Shown here piece after piece: positions 44,767 through 53,118 of a DNA stretch of 64,000 bases; the first letter of the stretch is position 1; the number at the start of each line of letters is the position of its first letter. The notes beneath the pieces are model-generated. The model made no database searches. It had not been told where the DNA came from and saw only the letters and a program-made list of their open reading frames with translations. The position numbers were made by a program, and so were the translations under genes. The DNA is from Pseudaquidulcibacter sp041917055. GTDB taxonomy: Bacteria; Pseudomonadota; Alphaproteobacteria; Caulobacterales; Aquidulcibacteraceae. Where the stretch lies: the NCBI GenBank assembly GCA_041917055.1, contig JAYRYJ010000001.1, positions 1 through 64,000 of the forward strand, given 5' to 3'.

Positions 44767-45807
44767 TTAGCGCTGCAGAATATCAGTAATTTCGCGCAAT
44801 TTGGCGCGGGCACGCAAAATGTAAAAACCTTCGGATGCCAAATGATTTGGCAAAAGCGCACCAGTTGGTTTGGCATTTTGAACAATCAATGGCTGAAACT
44901 GCGCGGCGGTGGCAAGGTCGGTCAACATTGCCTCATAAAGTTTTTCAACCCGACGTTCGACCAAAACCGATTTATAATCTTCACGCAATGCGCGCAAAAC
45001 AATAAAATATCCATATGCTTGACCCTTGGCATAATAGAAAACCTTATCAGCTTTGCGGTCGATGAAAAGTTTGCGACCATTTGCGATTTGGTTTTCGATG
45101 ATTTCGGTCTGACCACCCAAATCATTGGCAATTCTATCAAGCACACCTTGAAGATTGTCGGCGCGCACTTCAAAAATCGCCTGACCATTTCCAAGGCGGT
45201 CATTATAACGCAAAAGTGCCTTTTGCGCTTTTCTATATTCGCTATCTGCCCCTGCCCAAAGCCATGTATTGGCGGAACGCGACAGTCCTTCGCGTGCAGC
45301 GGCAATATCGACATCAGCAGCGGAAGTGCCGCGAACACGCGCCAAACGGTTTTCCAATTCAACCACAACAACATTCATGGCGCGCACCAAACCGGTTTGG
45401 AAATTAACCATATTGCCGCCAAACCTCAAAAGTGCAGCGGGTTCAAACGCCTGTATATTAGGGGACCATTTGGTTTGATTAACTTCACGATCAATTAAAG
45501 AGGCAATTACCTCAACAGTGACCGATTGCCTTGGACCAGGCGCGCCGATTTTATAATTTAGATCATCATTGATGCGATGGGTAAGTAATGACCCGACAAA
45601 ATAATATAAAGGTATAAGCAAAAGAACGGCAAAAATTGCGAATTTCTTCCAGCCGGATTTCTTTTTTTCGGTCGAAATTGTCGAACCTGCCACGGATTCC
45701 GCTTCTGCAACGGCGGGTGGAATATCATTTCCCGAAGTTTTTGTTTTGAAATCAAAAACACCCTTAATTTTCGCACCAAAGGCGCGCAGATTTTGCCCGA
45801 TATTCAT
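44767..45807 (-). CDS. DUF2333 family membrane protein
   Basis: A 346-residue protein with a single membrane segment (about 51-72, GWKKFAIFAVLLLIPLYYFVG) and a large periplasmic part. Markers: INDDLNYK, LIDREVNQTKWSPNIQAFEPAALL, and TWLWAGADSEYRKAQKALLRYN, the DUF2333 pattern. Function unknown. Divergent from recQ with 88 bases between. Confidence 0.88.
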   Translation of the reverse strand: MNIGQNLRAFGAKIKGVFDFKTKTSGNDIPPAVAEAESVAGSTISTEKKKSGWKKFAIFAVLLLIPLYYFVGSLLTHRINDDLNYKIGAPGPRQSVTVEVIASLIDREVNQTKWSPNIQAFEPAALLRFGGNMVNFQTGLVRAMNVVVVELENRLARVRGTSAADVDIAAAREGLSRSANTWLWAGADSEYRKAQKALLRYNDRLGNGQAIFEVRADNLQGVLDRIANDLGGQTEIIENQIANGRKLFIDRKADKVFYYAKGQAYGYFIVLRALREDYKSVLVERRVEKLYEAMLTDLATAAQFQPLIVQNAKPTGALLPNHLASEGFYILRARAKLREITDILQR

Positions 45808-45895
45808 TTTTACCTCTTTGCGGCATATATAATGGATTCTATGTCAAAATAAAACAGGGCTTGAACAATTCTAACAATAATTGCAAACAGCATTG

Positions 45896-47686
45896 ATGAA
45901 CAAAGCACTTAAAGTATTGCGCGAAATTTTCGGCTATCAGGAATTTAGATCGCCACAATTTGAAATAATCGATACTTTATTAACAAATAAAAATGCATTG
46001 GTAATAATGCCGACCGGCGGCGGCAAATCGCTTTGTTATCAAATCCCCGCGATAATAAAGGACGGCATAGGAATAATCATTTCGCCACTAATTGCATTGA
46101 TGAAGGATCAAACCGATGCTTTGGCACAATTGGGCATAAAGGCCGCAACCATAAATTCGAACCTAAGTTCGCAGAAAATTGATGAAATCCTGTTTTCAGC
46201 ACGAAACGGCGAATTCAAGATGCTTTATGTCGCACCGGAACGCCTTTTGATGCCGTCATTTTTAGGACAAATCGCAGAATTAAATCCGTCTTTATTCGCA
46301 ATAGACGAGGCGCATTGTATTTCACAATGGGGCCATGATTTCCGCCCATCCTATCTTGGTTTGGAAATTTTGGCGCAAAAATTTCCGACTATTCCGCGCA
46401 TTGCCTTAACCGCCACCGCCGATGAACCGACCCGCAAAGACATTATTCAAAAGCTGCAATTAGAAAATGGCGCGCATTTCATAAGCGGCTTTGATAGGCC
46501 AAATATTTTTTATGAAATAAGGGCAAAAAACAATACGCGCGCGCAGATTTTGGAATTTTTAGAGGGGCGTAAAAACGGCGAAAGTGGCATAATTTATTGC
46601 CAATCGCGCGCAAAAACTGAGGAATATGCAAAATTCTTGGTCGAAAAAAATTATGATGCTTTGCCATATCATGCGGGTTTGGATGCAAAAACACGAAGTG
46701 AAAATCAATCAAGATTTTTGCGTGAAGATGGCATAATAATGGTCGCGACAATCGCCTTTGGCATGGGGATTGATAAGCCCGATGTTCGTTTTGTAATTCA
46801 CGCCAATTTACCAAAAAATATCGAAGCCTATTATCAAGAAACCGGCCGCGCCGGTCGCGACGGCGAACGCGCAGATGCCTTATTGCTTTACGGGCTTTCA
46901 GACATTGCGCAAATTCGTGCCTTTATCGATGATTCTAATGCTGATGAGGCGCAAAAATGGATTGAGCGCACGAAATTAAATTCCCTCATCGGCCTATGCG
47001 AAACTTCGAATTGCCGAAGACAGATTCTGTTAAGTTATTTTGGTCAAGCAAGCGAAAAATGTGGTTTTTGCGATAATTGCGAAAATCCCCCCGAGACATT
47101 TGATGCCACAATCGCTGCGCAAAAGGCGCTATCGTGCGTTTATCGCACCAAACAACAATTCGGCGCGGCTTATTTGATTGATGTTCTATTGGGCAAAAAC
47201 AACGAAAGAATTCAATCTTTCGGCCACGATAAACAAAGCACTTTTGGAATTGGCACGGAATATTCAAAACAAGAATGGCAAGCAGTTTTTCGACAATTGA
47301 CCGCAATGGAATATTTGAAAGTCGGGACAGAATTTGGCGCAATTTCAATTACCGAAAAAGGCTTCGCATTTTTAAAAGAGAAATCCAACCTAGAGCTAAA
47401 AACAATTGAGAAACGAAAGCCCAAGCGCGAGAAAAAGGTTCAAAAACCAATTGCCGAGAACTTTGAATATTCTCAAGAACTATTCGATAAATTAAAGAAA
47501 CTACGCCGTGAAATTGCTTTTGAAAAAAACTTGCCACCCTATGTAATTTTTCACGACAGGACCTTACGCGAATTGGCGGCGCGTAAACCGCAAAATCTAT
47601 CACAGATGGGCGAAGTTTCGGGGATTGGTGAACAAAAGCTCGCGCTATATGGTAATGCTTTTTTGGAAATTATACTTTCGCAATAA
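45896..47686 (+). CDS. recQ: ATP-dependent DNA helicase RecQ
   Basis: 3'-5' helicase for recombination and fork repair. 596 residues from the ATG at 45896 (an in-frame TTG lies at 45881). Helicase motifs: Walker A TGGGKSLCYQ, DEAH in IDEAHCISQWGHDF, and motif VI ETGRAGRDGE. Zn-binding cysteines CRRQ...CGFCDNC, a winged-helix region, and a C-terminal HRDC domain (LFDKLKKLRREIAFEK to EVSGIGEQKLALYG). Usual length and order. Confidence 0.95.
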   Translation: MNKALKVLREIFGYQEFRSPQFEIIDTLLTNKNALVIMPTGGGKSLCYQIPAIIKDGIGIIISPLIALMKDQTDALAQLGIKAATINSNLSSQKIDEILFSARNGEFKMLYVAPERLLMPSFLGQIAELNPSLFAIDEAHCISQWGHDFRPSYLGLEILAQKFPTIPRIALTATADEPTRKDIIQKLQLENGAHFISGFDRPNIFYEIRAKNNTRAQILEFLEGRKNGESGIIYCQSRAKTEEYAKFLVEKNYDALPYHAGLDAKTRSENQSRFLREDGIIMVATIAFGMGIDKPDVRFVIHANLPKNIEAYYQETGRAGRDGERADALLLYGLSDIAQIRAFIDDSNADEAQKWIERTKLNSLIGLCETSNCRRQILLSYFGQASEKCGFCDNCENPPETFDATIAAQKALSCVYRTKQQFGAAYLIDVLLGKNNERIQSFGHDKQSTFGIGTEYSKQEWQAVFRQLTAMEYLKVGTEFGAISITEKGFAFLKEKSNLELKTIEKRKPKREKKVQKPIAENFEYSQELFDKLKKLRREIAFEKNLPPYVIFHDRTLRELAARKPQNLSQMGEVSGIGEQKLALYGNAFLEIILSQ

Positions 47687-47728
47687 AAGCAAGTTGGCAA
47701 AATTGATAAGCGCGTTTAAAGTGTTGAA

Positions 47729-48514
47729 ATGGATTATAAAGAAATCAATTATTCACTTGACGGTGCGATTGCGCGCATTGAACTTAATGCGCCCGACAAA
47801 TTAAATGCCATTTCCCGCATTATGGGCATTGAGATTTTAGACGCAATTGTAAAAGCCCAAAATGAGGCACGTGTCATAGTTCTTTCGGGTGCAGGCAAAG
47901 CATTTTGTTCGGGCATTAATCTGGCGGCAACCGGAATTGATATTTCTGATGCCGAGCGCGATATTGGCAAAAATCTTGAGGAATATTTAAACCCAGTTTT
48001 AATGGCGATGCGCGATTGCGACATTCCTATTATAACATCCTTGAAAGGCGCGTGCGCGGGCATTGGTTCTTCGATTGCTTTGATGGGTGATATTATTATT
48101 GCAGCCGAAGATACTTATTTTCTGCAATCATTCGTGAATTTGGGGCTTATTCCCGATGGTGGCGCGGCCTATATTTTATCGCGTGCGATTGGACGAGTGC
48201 GGGCGATGGAAATGATGTTGCTTGGTGAAAAACTGGGGTCCGCAAAGGCGTTTGACTATGGCCTTGTCACGCGCATTGTCCCTAATGACGTATTAGAAAA
48301 TGCCACAAATGAAATCGCGCAAAAATTGGCTCAAGGGCCGACTTTATCGCTGGGAATGATAAGAAATTCGGCATGGGAAGCATTGGAAATAGATTTTCCA
48401 ACTCAATTGTCGCGCGAACGCGAATTGCAAACCAAGGCCGGCCTAACCCATGATTTTATTGAAGGAATCATGGCATTTTTCCAAAAACGCAAACCGCAAT
48501 TTAAGGGCAAGTAA
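47729..48514 (+). CDS. Enoyl-CoA hydratase/isomerase family protein
   Basis: A 261-residue crotonase-fold enzyme. Oxyanion-hole strands KAFCSGINLAA and LKGACAGIGSSIALMGDIIIA, then NLGLIPDGGAAYIL and the C-terminal AFFQKRKPQFKGK typical of hydratases. The acid/base Glu pair of crotonase is not obvious: IPDGGAAY carries Asp, as in PaaG/isomerase types. It abuts the ABM-domain gene, which starts on the base after its stop. Confidence 0.88.
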   Translation: MDYKEINYSLDGAIARIELNAPDKLNAISRIMGIEILDAIVKAQNEARVIVLSGAGKAFCSGINLAATGIDISDAERDIGKNLEEYLNPVLMAMRDCDIPIITSLKGACAGIGSSIALMGDIIIAAEDTYFLQSFVNLGLIPDGGAAYILSRAIGRVRAMEMMLLGEKLGSAKAFDYGLVTRIVPNDVLENATNEIAQKLAQGPTLSLGMIRNSAWEALEIDFPTQLSRERELQTKAGLTHDFIEGIMAFFQKRKPQFKGK

Positions 48515-48814
48515 ATGATTTATGAAATGGCGAGAATAAAAGTCGCCCCCGAAAATTTCGCCGCTTTTGAGGCAGCAGTTAAAGAGGCGATACCTTTGTT
48601 TCAAACTTCAATAGGTTGCAAATCCATGCGCCTTGAAAAATGTATTGAAAACGAGGGTGAGTATTGGTTGCGCGTTGGTTGGGAAACTTTGGAAAGCCAT
48701 ACTATTGATTTTCGTGGTTCGGAAAATTTTCAAAAATGGCGCGCTTTAGTTGGTGGGTTTTTCATTGACGCACCGATTGTTCTACACAATGAAATTATTG
48801 ACGAGTATTTTTAG
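48515..48814 (+). CDS. Antibiotic-biosynthesis-monooxygenase (ABM) domain protein
   Basis: A 99-residue dimeric ferredoxin-like protein. Pattern: MIYEMARIKVAPENFAAFEAAV, GCKSMRLEKCIENEGEYWLRVGWE, and the end RALVGGFFIDAP. ABM proteins include small oxygenases and enzymes with unknown roles. The stop TAG is formed by the TA target and first base of the MITE that follows, so the original 3' end may have been altered. Confidence 0.85.
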   Translation: MIYEMARIKVAPENFAAFEAAVKEAIPLFQTSIGCKSMRLEKCIENEGEYWLRVGWETLESHTIDFRGSENFQKWRALVGGFFIDAPIVLHNEIIDEYF

Positions 48815-48975
48815 AGCGTCGGACATTCAAATGGAACAGGTTTAGCGCAGGATTTTTGTGGCGCGGCTTTGTGTTCTTTTCTGCTGGAATATTGGAATAT
48901 TTCAAGGAAAAAACTCAAAGATGGCGGCGCAAAAAGACAAGCTAGGCCTATTCCATTTTGATGTCCGACGCTCTA
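48812..48975 (+). mobile_element. MITE copy A, TA-flanked (IS630/mariner-like ends)
   Basis: 164 bases with terminal inverted repeats TAGAGCGTCGGACATTCAAATG... and its complement (23 of 25 match) and TA at each end. The interior also holds an inverted pair near GGCTTTG...GAAAAAACTCAAAG. No transposase. Copies at 60020 (same orientation) and 59457 (reverse) share the interior TTTTTGTGGCGCGG and GGAATATTGGAATATTTCA. TA duplication is the rule for IS630/Tc1-mariner transposases, which is why I suggest that family. Confidence 0.85.
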
Positions 48976-49082
48976 ACTTCAACAGGTTCTTTGCGGCGTC
49001 GTAAATTATCGCGCAACGCCTTTGCAAGGCGTTCTTCGCGCGCTTGTTTTTTGGTTTTTTGCGGTTTTGAATCTTCGGACAA
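48948..49082 (-). CDS. Small basic protein, 44 codons, 3' end in MITE A
   Basis: From TTG at 49082, with AGGAAAG eight bases upstream, to TAG at 48948. The encoded protein begins LSEDSKPQKTKKQAREERLA, then ALRDNLRRRKEPV, and is Lys/Arg-rich with a short basic helix, resembling the tiny conserved R-L-A-x-x-L-R-x-N-L-R-R-R-K proteins seen in alphaproteobacteria. The last 10 or so codons, including the stop, come from the MITE end. Too short for certainty, but the composition, ribosome site and the family-like motif support it. Transcribed from upstream of, and possibly with, the acyltransferase gene. Confidence 0.55.
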   Translation of the reverse strand: MSEDSKPQKTKKQAREERLAKALRDNLRRRKEPVEVRASDIKME

Positions 49083-49106
49083 TTTTATAACTTTCCTAGT
49101 TCGGCT

Positions 49107-50186
49107 CTATCGCAATTCAGTAGCTTTTTGCAAATGTTTCATTGCAGAATTTTTGGTGGTCAAAATTAATTTCCGAATAGTTTCGCGCATTGAAGTTTCG
49201 TGCTTGGTAACAAATGCGGCGATTATCAAAACTAAACCAATCGGCAATAAAGGCATTAAAATTGGTGGCAATGAAATAACGCGCGCCAAATCCTGCATAA
49301 AGGCAATCATAATGCCTTCATGAACCAAATATAATGGATAAGAAATCGCGCCGAAATAAAGGAAAAGCGGGTTAGAGAAAAACCGCGCAACCGTGTCATA
49401 TCTCAAACACGCGATAAAAGCGGAAAGCGCCAAAACCAATGGGATTTTGGTTTTCAAGTGAAACAATGACATTGCGATTGCAAAACAAATGAATAAAAGC
49501 GTTTTAAAATCATTTGTTTTTCGCCATTGCGCCAATAAAATTCCGGCAACGAAAAGAAAATAATATTTGATACCAATTATTTCCGAAATTCTAAACGCCG
49601 CAATCGTGAAACTATTAATCGGGGCAAAGGCAAAAATTATCGAAATCGCGGCAAGGGTCGAAAGCAATACCACGCTTCTTTTTGCACCCAATAAAAAGAA
49701 TGAAGCGCCATAAATAAGATAAAAAATCACTTCAATATAAAGCGACCAAAACGCCCCTTCGAGGCTTTTGACACTTAGCCCAAAAAAGTGCCAAATCTGT
49801 GGCGAAATGAAACTTAAGCCGGGCAGGGCGTCTTTAAAACCAACCATTCCCTCCGGCCTATTTGGTAGGATTTGCGAAAAGCCAAGCACAATGAGGCTTG
49901 CTAAAAACATTGCAGGAAAAAGTCGCAACCAACGCCGCCACATAAACCCACTAAAATCCGCGCTTTTCGACAAAGAAATATTGATAACAAATCCCGAAAT
50001 CACAAAAAACAAATAGACCCCGGTCTGATCAAGATTCAAAAATGGATTATCGGCAAAAGTATTCTTAAACGGATATAATTCAATCCAACGAGCATAGGCA
50101 TGGTATAAAACCACCATAATAATGGCAATGCCGCGAAACGCGTCAATAAAAACCAGCCTCTGATTATCGCTATTCTGCCCGACCAT
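49107..50186 (-). CDS. Acyltransferase 3 (OafA/YrhL-type) membrane protein
   Basis: A 359-residue integral membrane acyltransferase with about ten hydrophobic segments. Markers: FIDAFRGIAIIMVVLYHAYARW with the essential His, then SLYIEVIFYLIYG. These enzymes move acyl groups onto exported sugars or peptidoglycan. I begin at the ATG at 50186; GTG three bases earlier is also possible. Substrate unknown. The C-terminal part (about 300-340) still holds a membrane segment and a basic tail. Confidence 0.9.
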   Translation of the reverse strand: MVGQNSDNQRLVFIDAFRGIAIIMVVLYHAYARWIELYPFKNTFADNPFLNLDQTGVYLFFVISGFVINISLSKSADFSGFMWRRWLRLFPAMFLASLIVLGFSQILPNRPEGMVGFKDALPGLSFISPQIWHFFGLSVKSLEGAFWSLYIEVIFYLIYGASFFLLGAKRSVVLLSTLAAISIIFAFAPINSFTIAAFRISEIIGIKYYFLFVAGILLAQWRKTNDFKTLLFICFAIAMSLFHLKTKIPLVLALSAFIACLRYDTVARFFSNPLFLYFGAISYPLYLVHEGIMIAFMQDLARVISLPPILMPLLPIGLVLIIAAFVTKHETSMRETIRKLILTTKNSAMKHLQKATELR

Positions 50187-50312
50187 CACTTTTTATAACA
50201 GGCCAAGAATAATTTTGACTTAATGAAACAGACACTCGCTTTTCTGCACTTTATTCAGGCGCAAGGCTTCACTTTCAAACTGTTTTAGTATAGCACGCAC
50301 ACCCAACCAAAC

Positions 50313-50387
50313 GCCGCAGTAGCTCAGTGGTAGAGCACGTCATTGGTAATGACGGGGTCGGAAGTTCAATTCTTCTCTGCGGCACCA
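50313..50387 (+). tRNA. tRNA-Thr (GGT anticodon)
   Basis: Acceptor stem GCCGCAG pairs with CTGCGGC, followed by ACCA, so the CCA end is encoded. The D arm GCTCAGTGGTAGAGC is normal. Anticodon stem CGTCA/TGACG with loop TTGGTAA gives anticodon GGT (threonine). T-arm GGAAGTTCAATTCTTC is complete. 75 bases, no odd features. Confidence 0.95.
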
Positions 50388-50394
50388 TTTATTG

Positions 50395-50418
50395 AAAATT
50401 TGCTGAAGGCAAATTTTT
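50395..50418 (+). terminator. Probable intrinsic terminator of tRNA-Thr
   Basis: Stem AAAATTTGC and GCAAATTTT around loop TGAAG, ending in T residues, eight bases after the tRNA. The stem is AT-rich with two GC pairs, so it is weak, but position and T-run fit. The thiolase gene converges on this point. Confidence 0.55.
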
Positions 50419-50483
50419 CTCTCCGGTTTTAAGCAAAAGTCTGCAAAATTGCTAACTCATCGCGGCGGATAACCTAGAAGCCT

Positions 50484-51695
50484 TTATAGCCTCTGAATAA
50501 TCGTCCCCGTTCCCATGCCTGCGCCTACGCATAGGTTTATTAGGGCGGTTTCTTTGTTGGTGCGTTCTAATTCTTCTAGGACTATGCCCAAAATCATTGC
50601 GCCGGTTGCACCGAGGGGGTGGCCCATGGCGATTGCGCCGCCGCACACATTTATCCTGTCATGCGAAATATCAAACGCCTGCATATAACGCAAAACCACG
50701 GATGCAAAGGCCTCATTGAGTTCGAATAAATCAATATCTTTTGCGTCCATTCCTGCCTTTTTAAGTGCTTTGGCGGCAACAAATTCGGGGCCTGTTAGCA
50801 TGATTGAAGGTTCAGAACCGACAGAGGCAGCGGCAATGATTTTCGCGCGTGGCTTCAATCCTGCGCGTTCACCTGCTTCTTTGGAGCCAACCAAAACCGC
50901 GCCCGAACCATCAACAATGCCCGAAGAATTTCCGGCATGGTGAACGTGATTGATTTTTTCCAGCTCGGGATAGCGCTGTAAAATAACGGCATCAAACCCT
51001 GGCATCATTTCGCCCATCATTTTGAAAGACGGTTCAAGCGAGCCAAGGCTTTGCATTGAAGCATCTGCACGAATGGTTTCATCATGGCCCAAAATTACCG
51101 CACCCAACTGGTCCTTCACCGGAAGGACAGAGCGTTTGAAGCGCCCCTCTTCCCATGATTTTGCGCTTCGTTTTTGGCTTTCAACTGCGTATGCATCACA
51201 ATCATCACGGCTAATGCCCCATTTGGTGGCGATTGCATCGGCAGAAATGCCTTGCGGCACGAAATGGGTTTTCATGGCGATTGAGGGGTCAACCGGCCAT
51301 GCACCGCCGTCCGAACCCATTGGCATGCGGCTCATGCATTCAACGCCGCCACCGATTGCAAAATCGGCCTCCCCAGCAATAACTTTGGCAGCCGCCATAT
51401 TCACAGCCTCAAGACCGGATGCGCAAAAGCGGTTTATTTGAACACCTGCGGTGGTTTCGGCATACTCAGCCGCCAAGACCGCCGTGCGCGCAATATTGGC
51501 GCCCTGTTCACCAATTGGTGTGACACAGCCCCAAATAACATCATCAACCATTGTGGTATCAAGCGAGTTCCTATCCCGCAATGCCGCCAAAACCTGCGAA
51601 GAAAGGGAAAGCGCGGTAATTTCATGCAAAGAACCAGTGTTTTTGCCACGACCGCGCGGTGTGCGAACTGCGTCATAAATATAGGCTTCGGTCAT
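50484..51695 (-). CDS. Acetyl-CoA C-acyltransferase (thiolase)
   Basis: A 403-residue degradative thiolase. Nucleophile Cys in NRFCASGLEAVN, HHAGNSSGIVDG, the catalytic His in ELNEAFA, and the C-terminal Cys-containing ALINLCVGAGMGTG. Completes beta-oxidation. It ends the operon ACAD-DUF559-membrane protein-OsmC-thioesterase-thiolase; the ATG overlaps the stop of the thioesterase (TAATG). A fadB-type multifunctional enzyme, often next to it, is absent. Confidence 0.93.
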   Translation of the reverse strand: MTEAYIYDAVRTPRGRGKNTGSLHEITALSLSSQVLAALRDRNSLDTTMVDDVIWGCVTPIGEQGANIARTAVLAAEYAETTAGVQINRFCASGLEAVNMAAAKVIAGEADFAIGGGVECMSRMPMGSDGGAWPVDPSIAMKTHFVPQGISADAIATKWGISRDDCDAYAVESQKRSAKSWEEGRFKRSVLPVKDQLGAVILGHDETIRADASMQSLGSLEPSFKMMGEMMPGFDAVILQRYPELEKINHVHHAGNSSGIVDGSGAVLVGSKEAGERAGLKPRAKIIAAASVGSEPSIMLTGPEFVAAKALKKAGMDAKDIDLFELNEAFASVVLRYMQAFDISHDRINVCGGAIAMGHPLGATGAMILGIVLEELERTNKETALINLCVGAGMGTGTIIQRL

Positions 51696-52123
51696 TATTC
51701 TTCCCCTGTTTTTATTGGTGTAAGCGCGAGAGAGCAGGTTGCGCGCGCTGATAATTTATTACGGCTATCATAAAGTTCGCCTTCGGCAAACATGATATTT
51801 TTGCCTGTTGATACTATTTTTGCACATACCGTAACGTCACCCCTGCGCACCGGGCGAAGGTATTGGGTATTTAAATCAATGGTCGAAACCCATGATTTGC
51901 CCTGTAACTTCAACATGCCGATCATTCCCATGGCATCATCAAGCATAGCCGCAAGAATGCCGCCTTGAACGATGCCCATTGGGTTAAGGAATTTATCATC
52001 ACCATGGAATTTTACTTTGGTCGTGCCGCTTTTGACATCAAGCTCCAAAAGTTCAAACCCAAGGGTTTGAGAGCAATTGGATACTTTGTTCAAGCCCGCT
52101 TTTTCAAAATGTTCTTTAACCAT
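51695..52123 (-). CDS. PaaI-type hotdog-fold thioesterase
   Basis: A 142-residue acyl-CoA thioesterase of the PaaI/hotdog family. Markers: LGFELLELDVKSGTTKVKFH, NPMGIVQGGILAAMLDDAMGM (the central helix with the catalytic Asp position), and LNTQYLRPVRRGDV. ATG at 52123 overlaps the OsmC stop by eight bases; the TTG just before it is less likely. It sits in the fatty-acid operon, so may recycle CoA. Confidence 0.9.
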   Translation of the reverse strand: MVKEHFEKAGLNKVSNCSQTLGFELLELDVKSGTTKVKFHGDDKFLNPMGIVQGGILAAMLDDAMGMIGMLKLQGKSWVSTIDLNTQYLRPVRRGDVTVCAKIVSTGKNIMFAEGELYDSRNKLSARATCSLALTPIKTGEE

Positions 52124-52574
52124 CAATCTTCGTTTCTATTTCACAATTTAGGGAATTGGCGATATTGCAAACCTCATGCGCCTTATGGTGCAAAGATTCC
52201 AATGTTTCGTGGTCAGGCGCTTCGCCCTCAAATTCGGTTTTCGGGTAAAGTGTGATTTTGGTAATGCCGATTTTACCATTCGCATTTTTGCCCATAATTC
52301 CAATTGGATTGTCTTCATAGGAATTGACCACATAACCCGCGCGCCGCGCCAAGTCCAAGAACCAAAGCATATGACAGCTTGATAGTGCTGCAACCAACAA
52401 TTCTTCAGGGTCTGCGGCGTCAAGCGCGCCAAGGGGTGGCTTAATCATTGGGTTTGGTGCACCGGGGATTGAAAAACCACCATCAAAGGAAATGGTGTGT
52501 TTGCGCGCATATTTTCCATCAGAGAAAACATGATCGCCGCGTTCCCATTTAATATTTGCGATATGTTGAGACAT
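52116..52574 (-). CDS. OsmC family peroxide reductase
   Basis: A 152-residue OsmC/Ohr-fold protein. The two active Cys are in SSCHMLWF and EVCNIANSLN; the preceding PEELLVAALSSC is diagnostic. These enzymes reduce organic hydroperoxides. ATG at 52574 follows the stop of the membrane protein gene by one base. A longer frame upstream overlaps that gene. Confidence 0.9.
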   Translation of the reverse strand: MSQHIANIKWERGDHVFSDGKYARKHTISFDGGFSIPGAPNPMIKPPLGALDAADPEELLVAALSSCHMLWFLDLARRAGYVVNSYEDNPIGIMGKNANGKIGITKITLYPKTEFEGEAPDHETLESLHHKAHEVCNIANSLNCEIETKIDG

Positions 52575-52575
52575 T

Positions 52576-53064
52576 TTAATCCTTCCCGGCTTGCGGTTTG
52601 TAAAGCCACAAATAAATTGCCGCGCCAATCATTCCCGAAGCGCATGGTATGAAAACTGAATTGAAATCGAAATCGAATAAATGGGTGGATTTTGCCAATG
52701 CGCGGGTTATTGCAAAACCTAAATAACCACCAAAACCACCTAAAATCACGCGCGCCGCAAAGCGCCATTTTGTTTGAATTTTTTCGGTCAATCTAATAGC
52801 AATTGGCGCAAAAATTAGGGCAATTGGCGTGCCGATAACCAAACCCATACTTGCGCCAATCATTAATGCCAAAGTCGCGACCCAAACCTCTTTGGAAAGT
52901 TCATAATCAATTTTGCTATCGGGCAAAACATAAGATTTAAGGATAAGAATTATTGCCATTATTAGGCCGGATAAAACCCCTGTCGCCAGACTAACCAACA
53001 AATGCCGCAACCACGAGGGAAGCGGCTTTGCAATCGGTTTTGGTTTGTCATACCAATCAGTCAT
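52576..53064 (-). CDS. Four-helix membrane protein, unrecognised
   Basis: A 162-residue protein with about four hydrophobic segments (about 18-45, 62-85, 102-120, 135-155). No family recognised. ATG at 53064 shares bases with the DUF559 stop (ATGA). The last residues PQAGKD are identical to the end of the DUF559 protein because both genes end in copies of the same palindromic repeat: positions 52577-52595 match it with one mismatch. Its normal C-terminus may therefore have been replaced. Confidence 0.78.
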   Translation of the reverse strand: MTDWYDKPKPIAKPLPSWLRHLLVSLATGVLSGLIMAIILILKSYVLPDSKIDYELSKEVWVATLALMIGASMGLVIGTPIALIFAPIAIRLTEKIQTKWRFAARVILGGFGGYLGFAITRALAKSTHLFDFDFNSVFIPCASGMIGAAIYLWLYKPQAGKD

Positions 53065-53118
53065 CAATCCTTCCCCGCTTGCGGGGAAGGGGGACCGCGC
53101 GAAGCGTGGTGGATGGGG
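53063..53118. repeat. Palindromic repeat, left copy beside DUF559
   Basis: 56 bases with two hairpins: CCTTCCCCG-CTTG-CGGGGAAGG (loop 4) and CCGCGC-GAA-GCGTGG (loop 3). It matches the complement of 53481-53536 at 51 of 56 bases; the five differences lie in the two loops or replace a G-C pair by a G-T pair. It codes for the C-terminal end of the DUF559 protein. Confidence 0.85.

Noticed and set aside
44260..45498. A 412-codon frame on the plus strand opposite the UspA and DUF2333 genes
   Set aside because: It overlaps two well-supported genes on the other strand, has no recognised motif and its Cys/Ile/Ser-rich composition is that of a complement shadow.
48958..49323. Plus-strand frame of 121 codons after MITE A
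   Set aside because: Antisense to the small gene and the acyltransferase; no motif.
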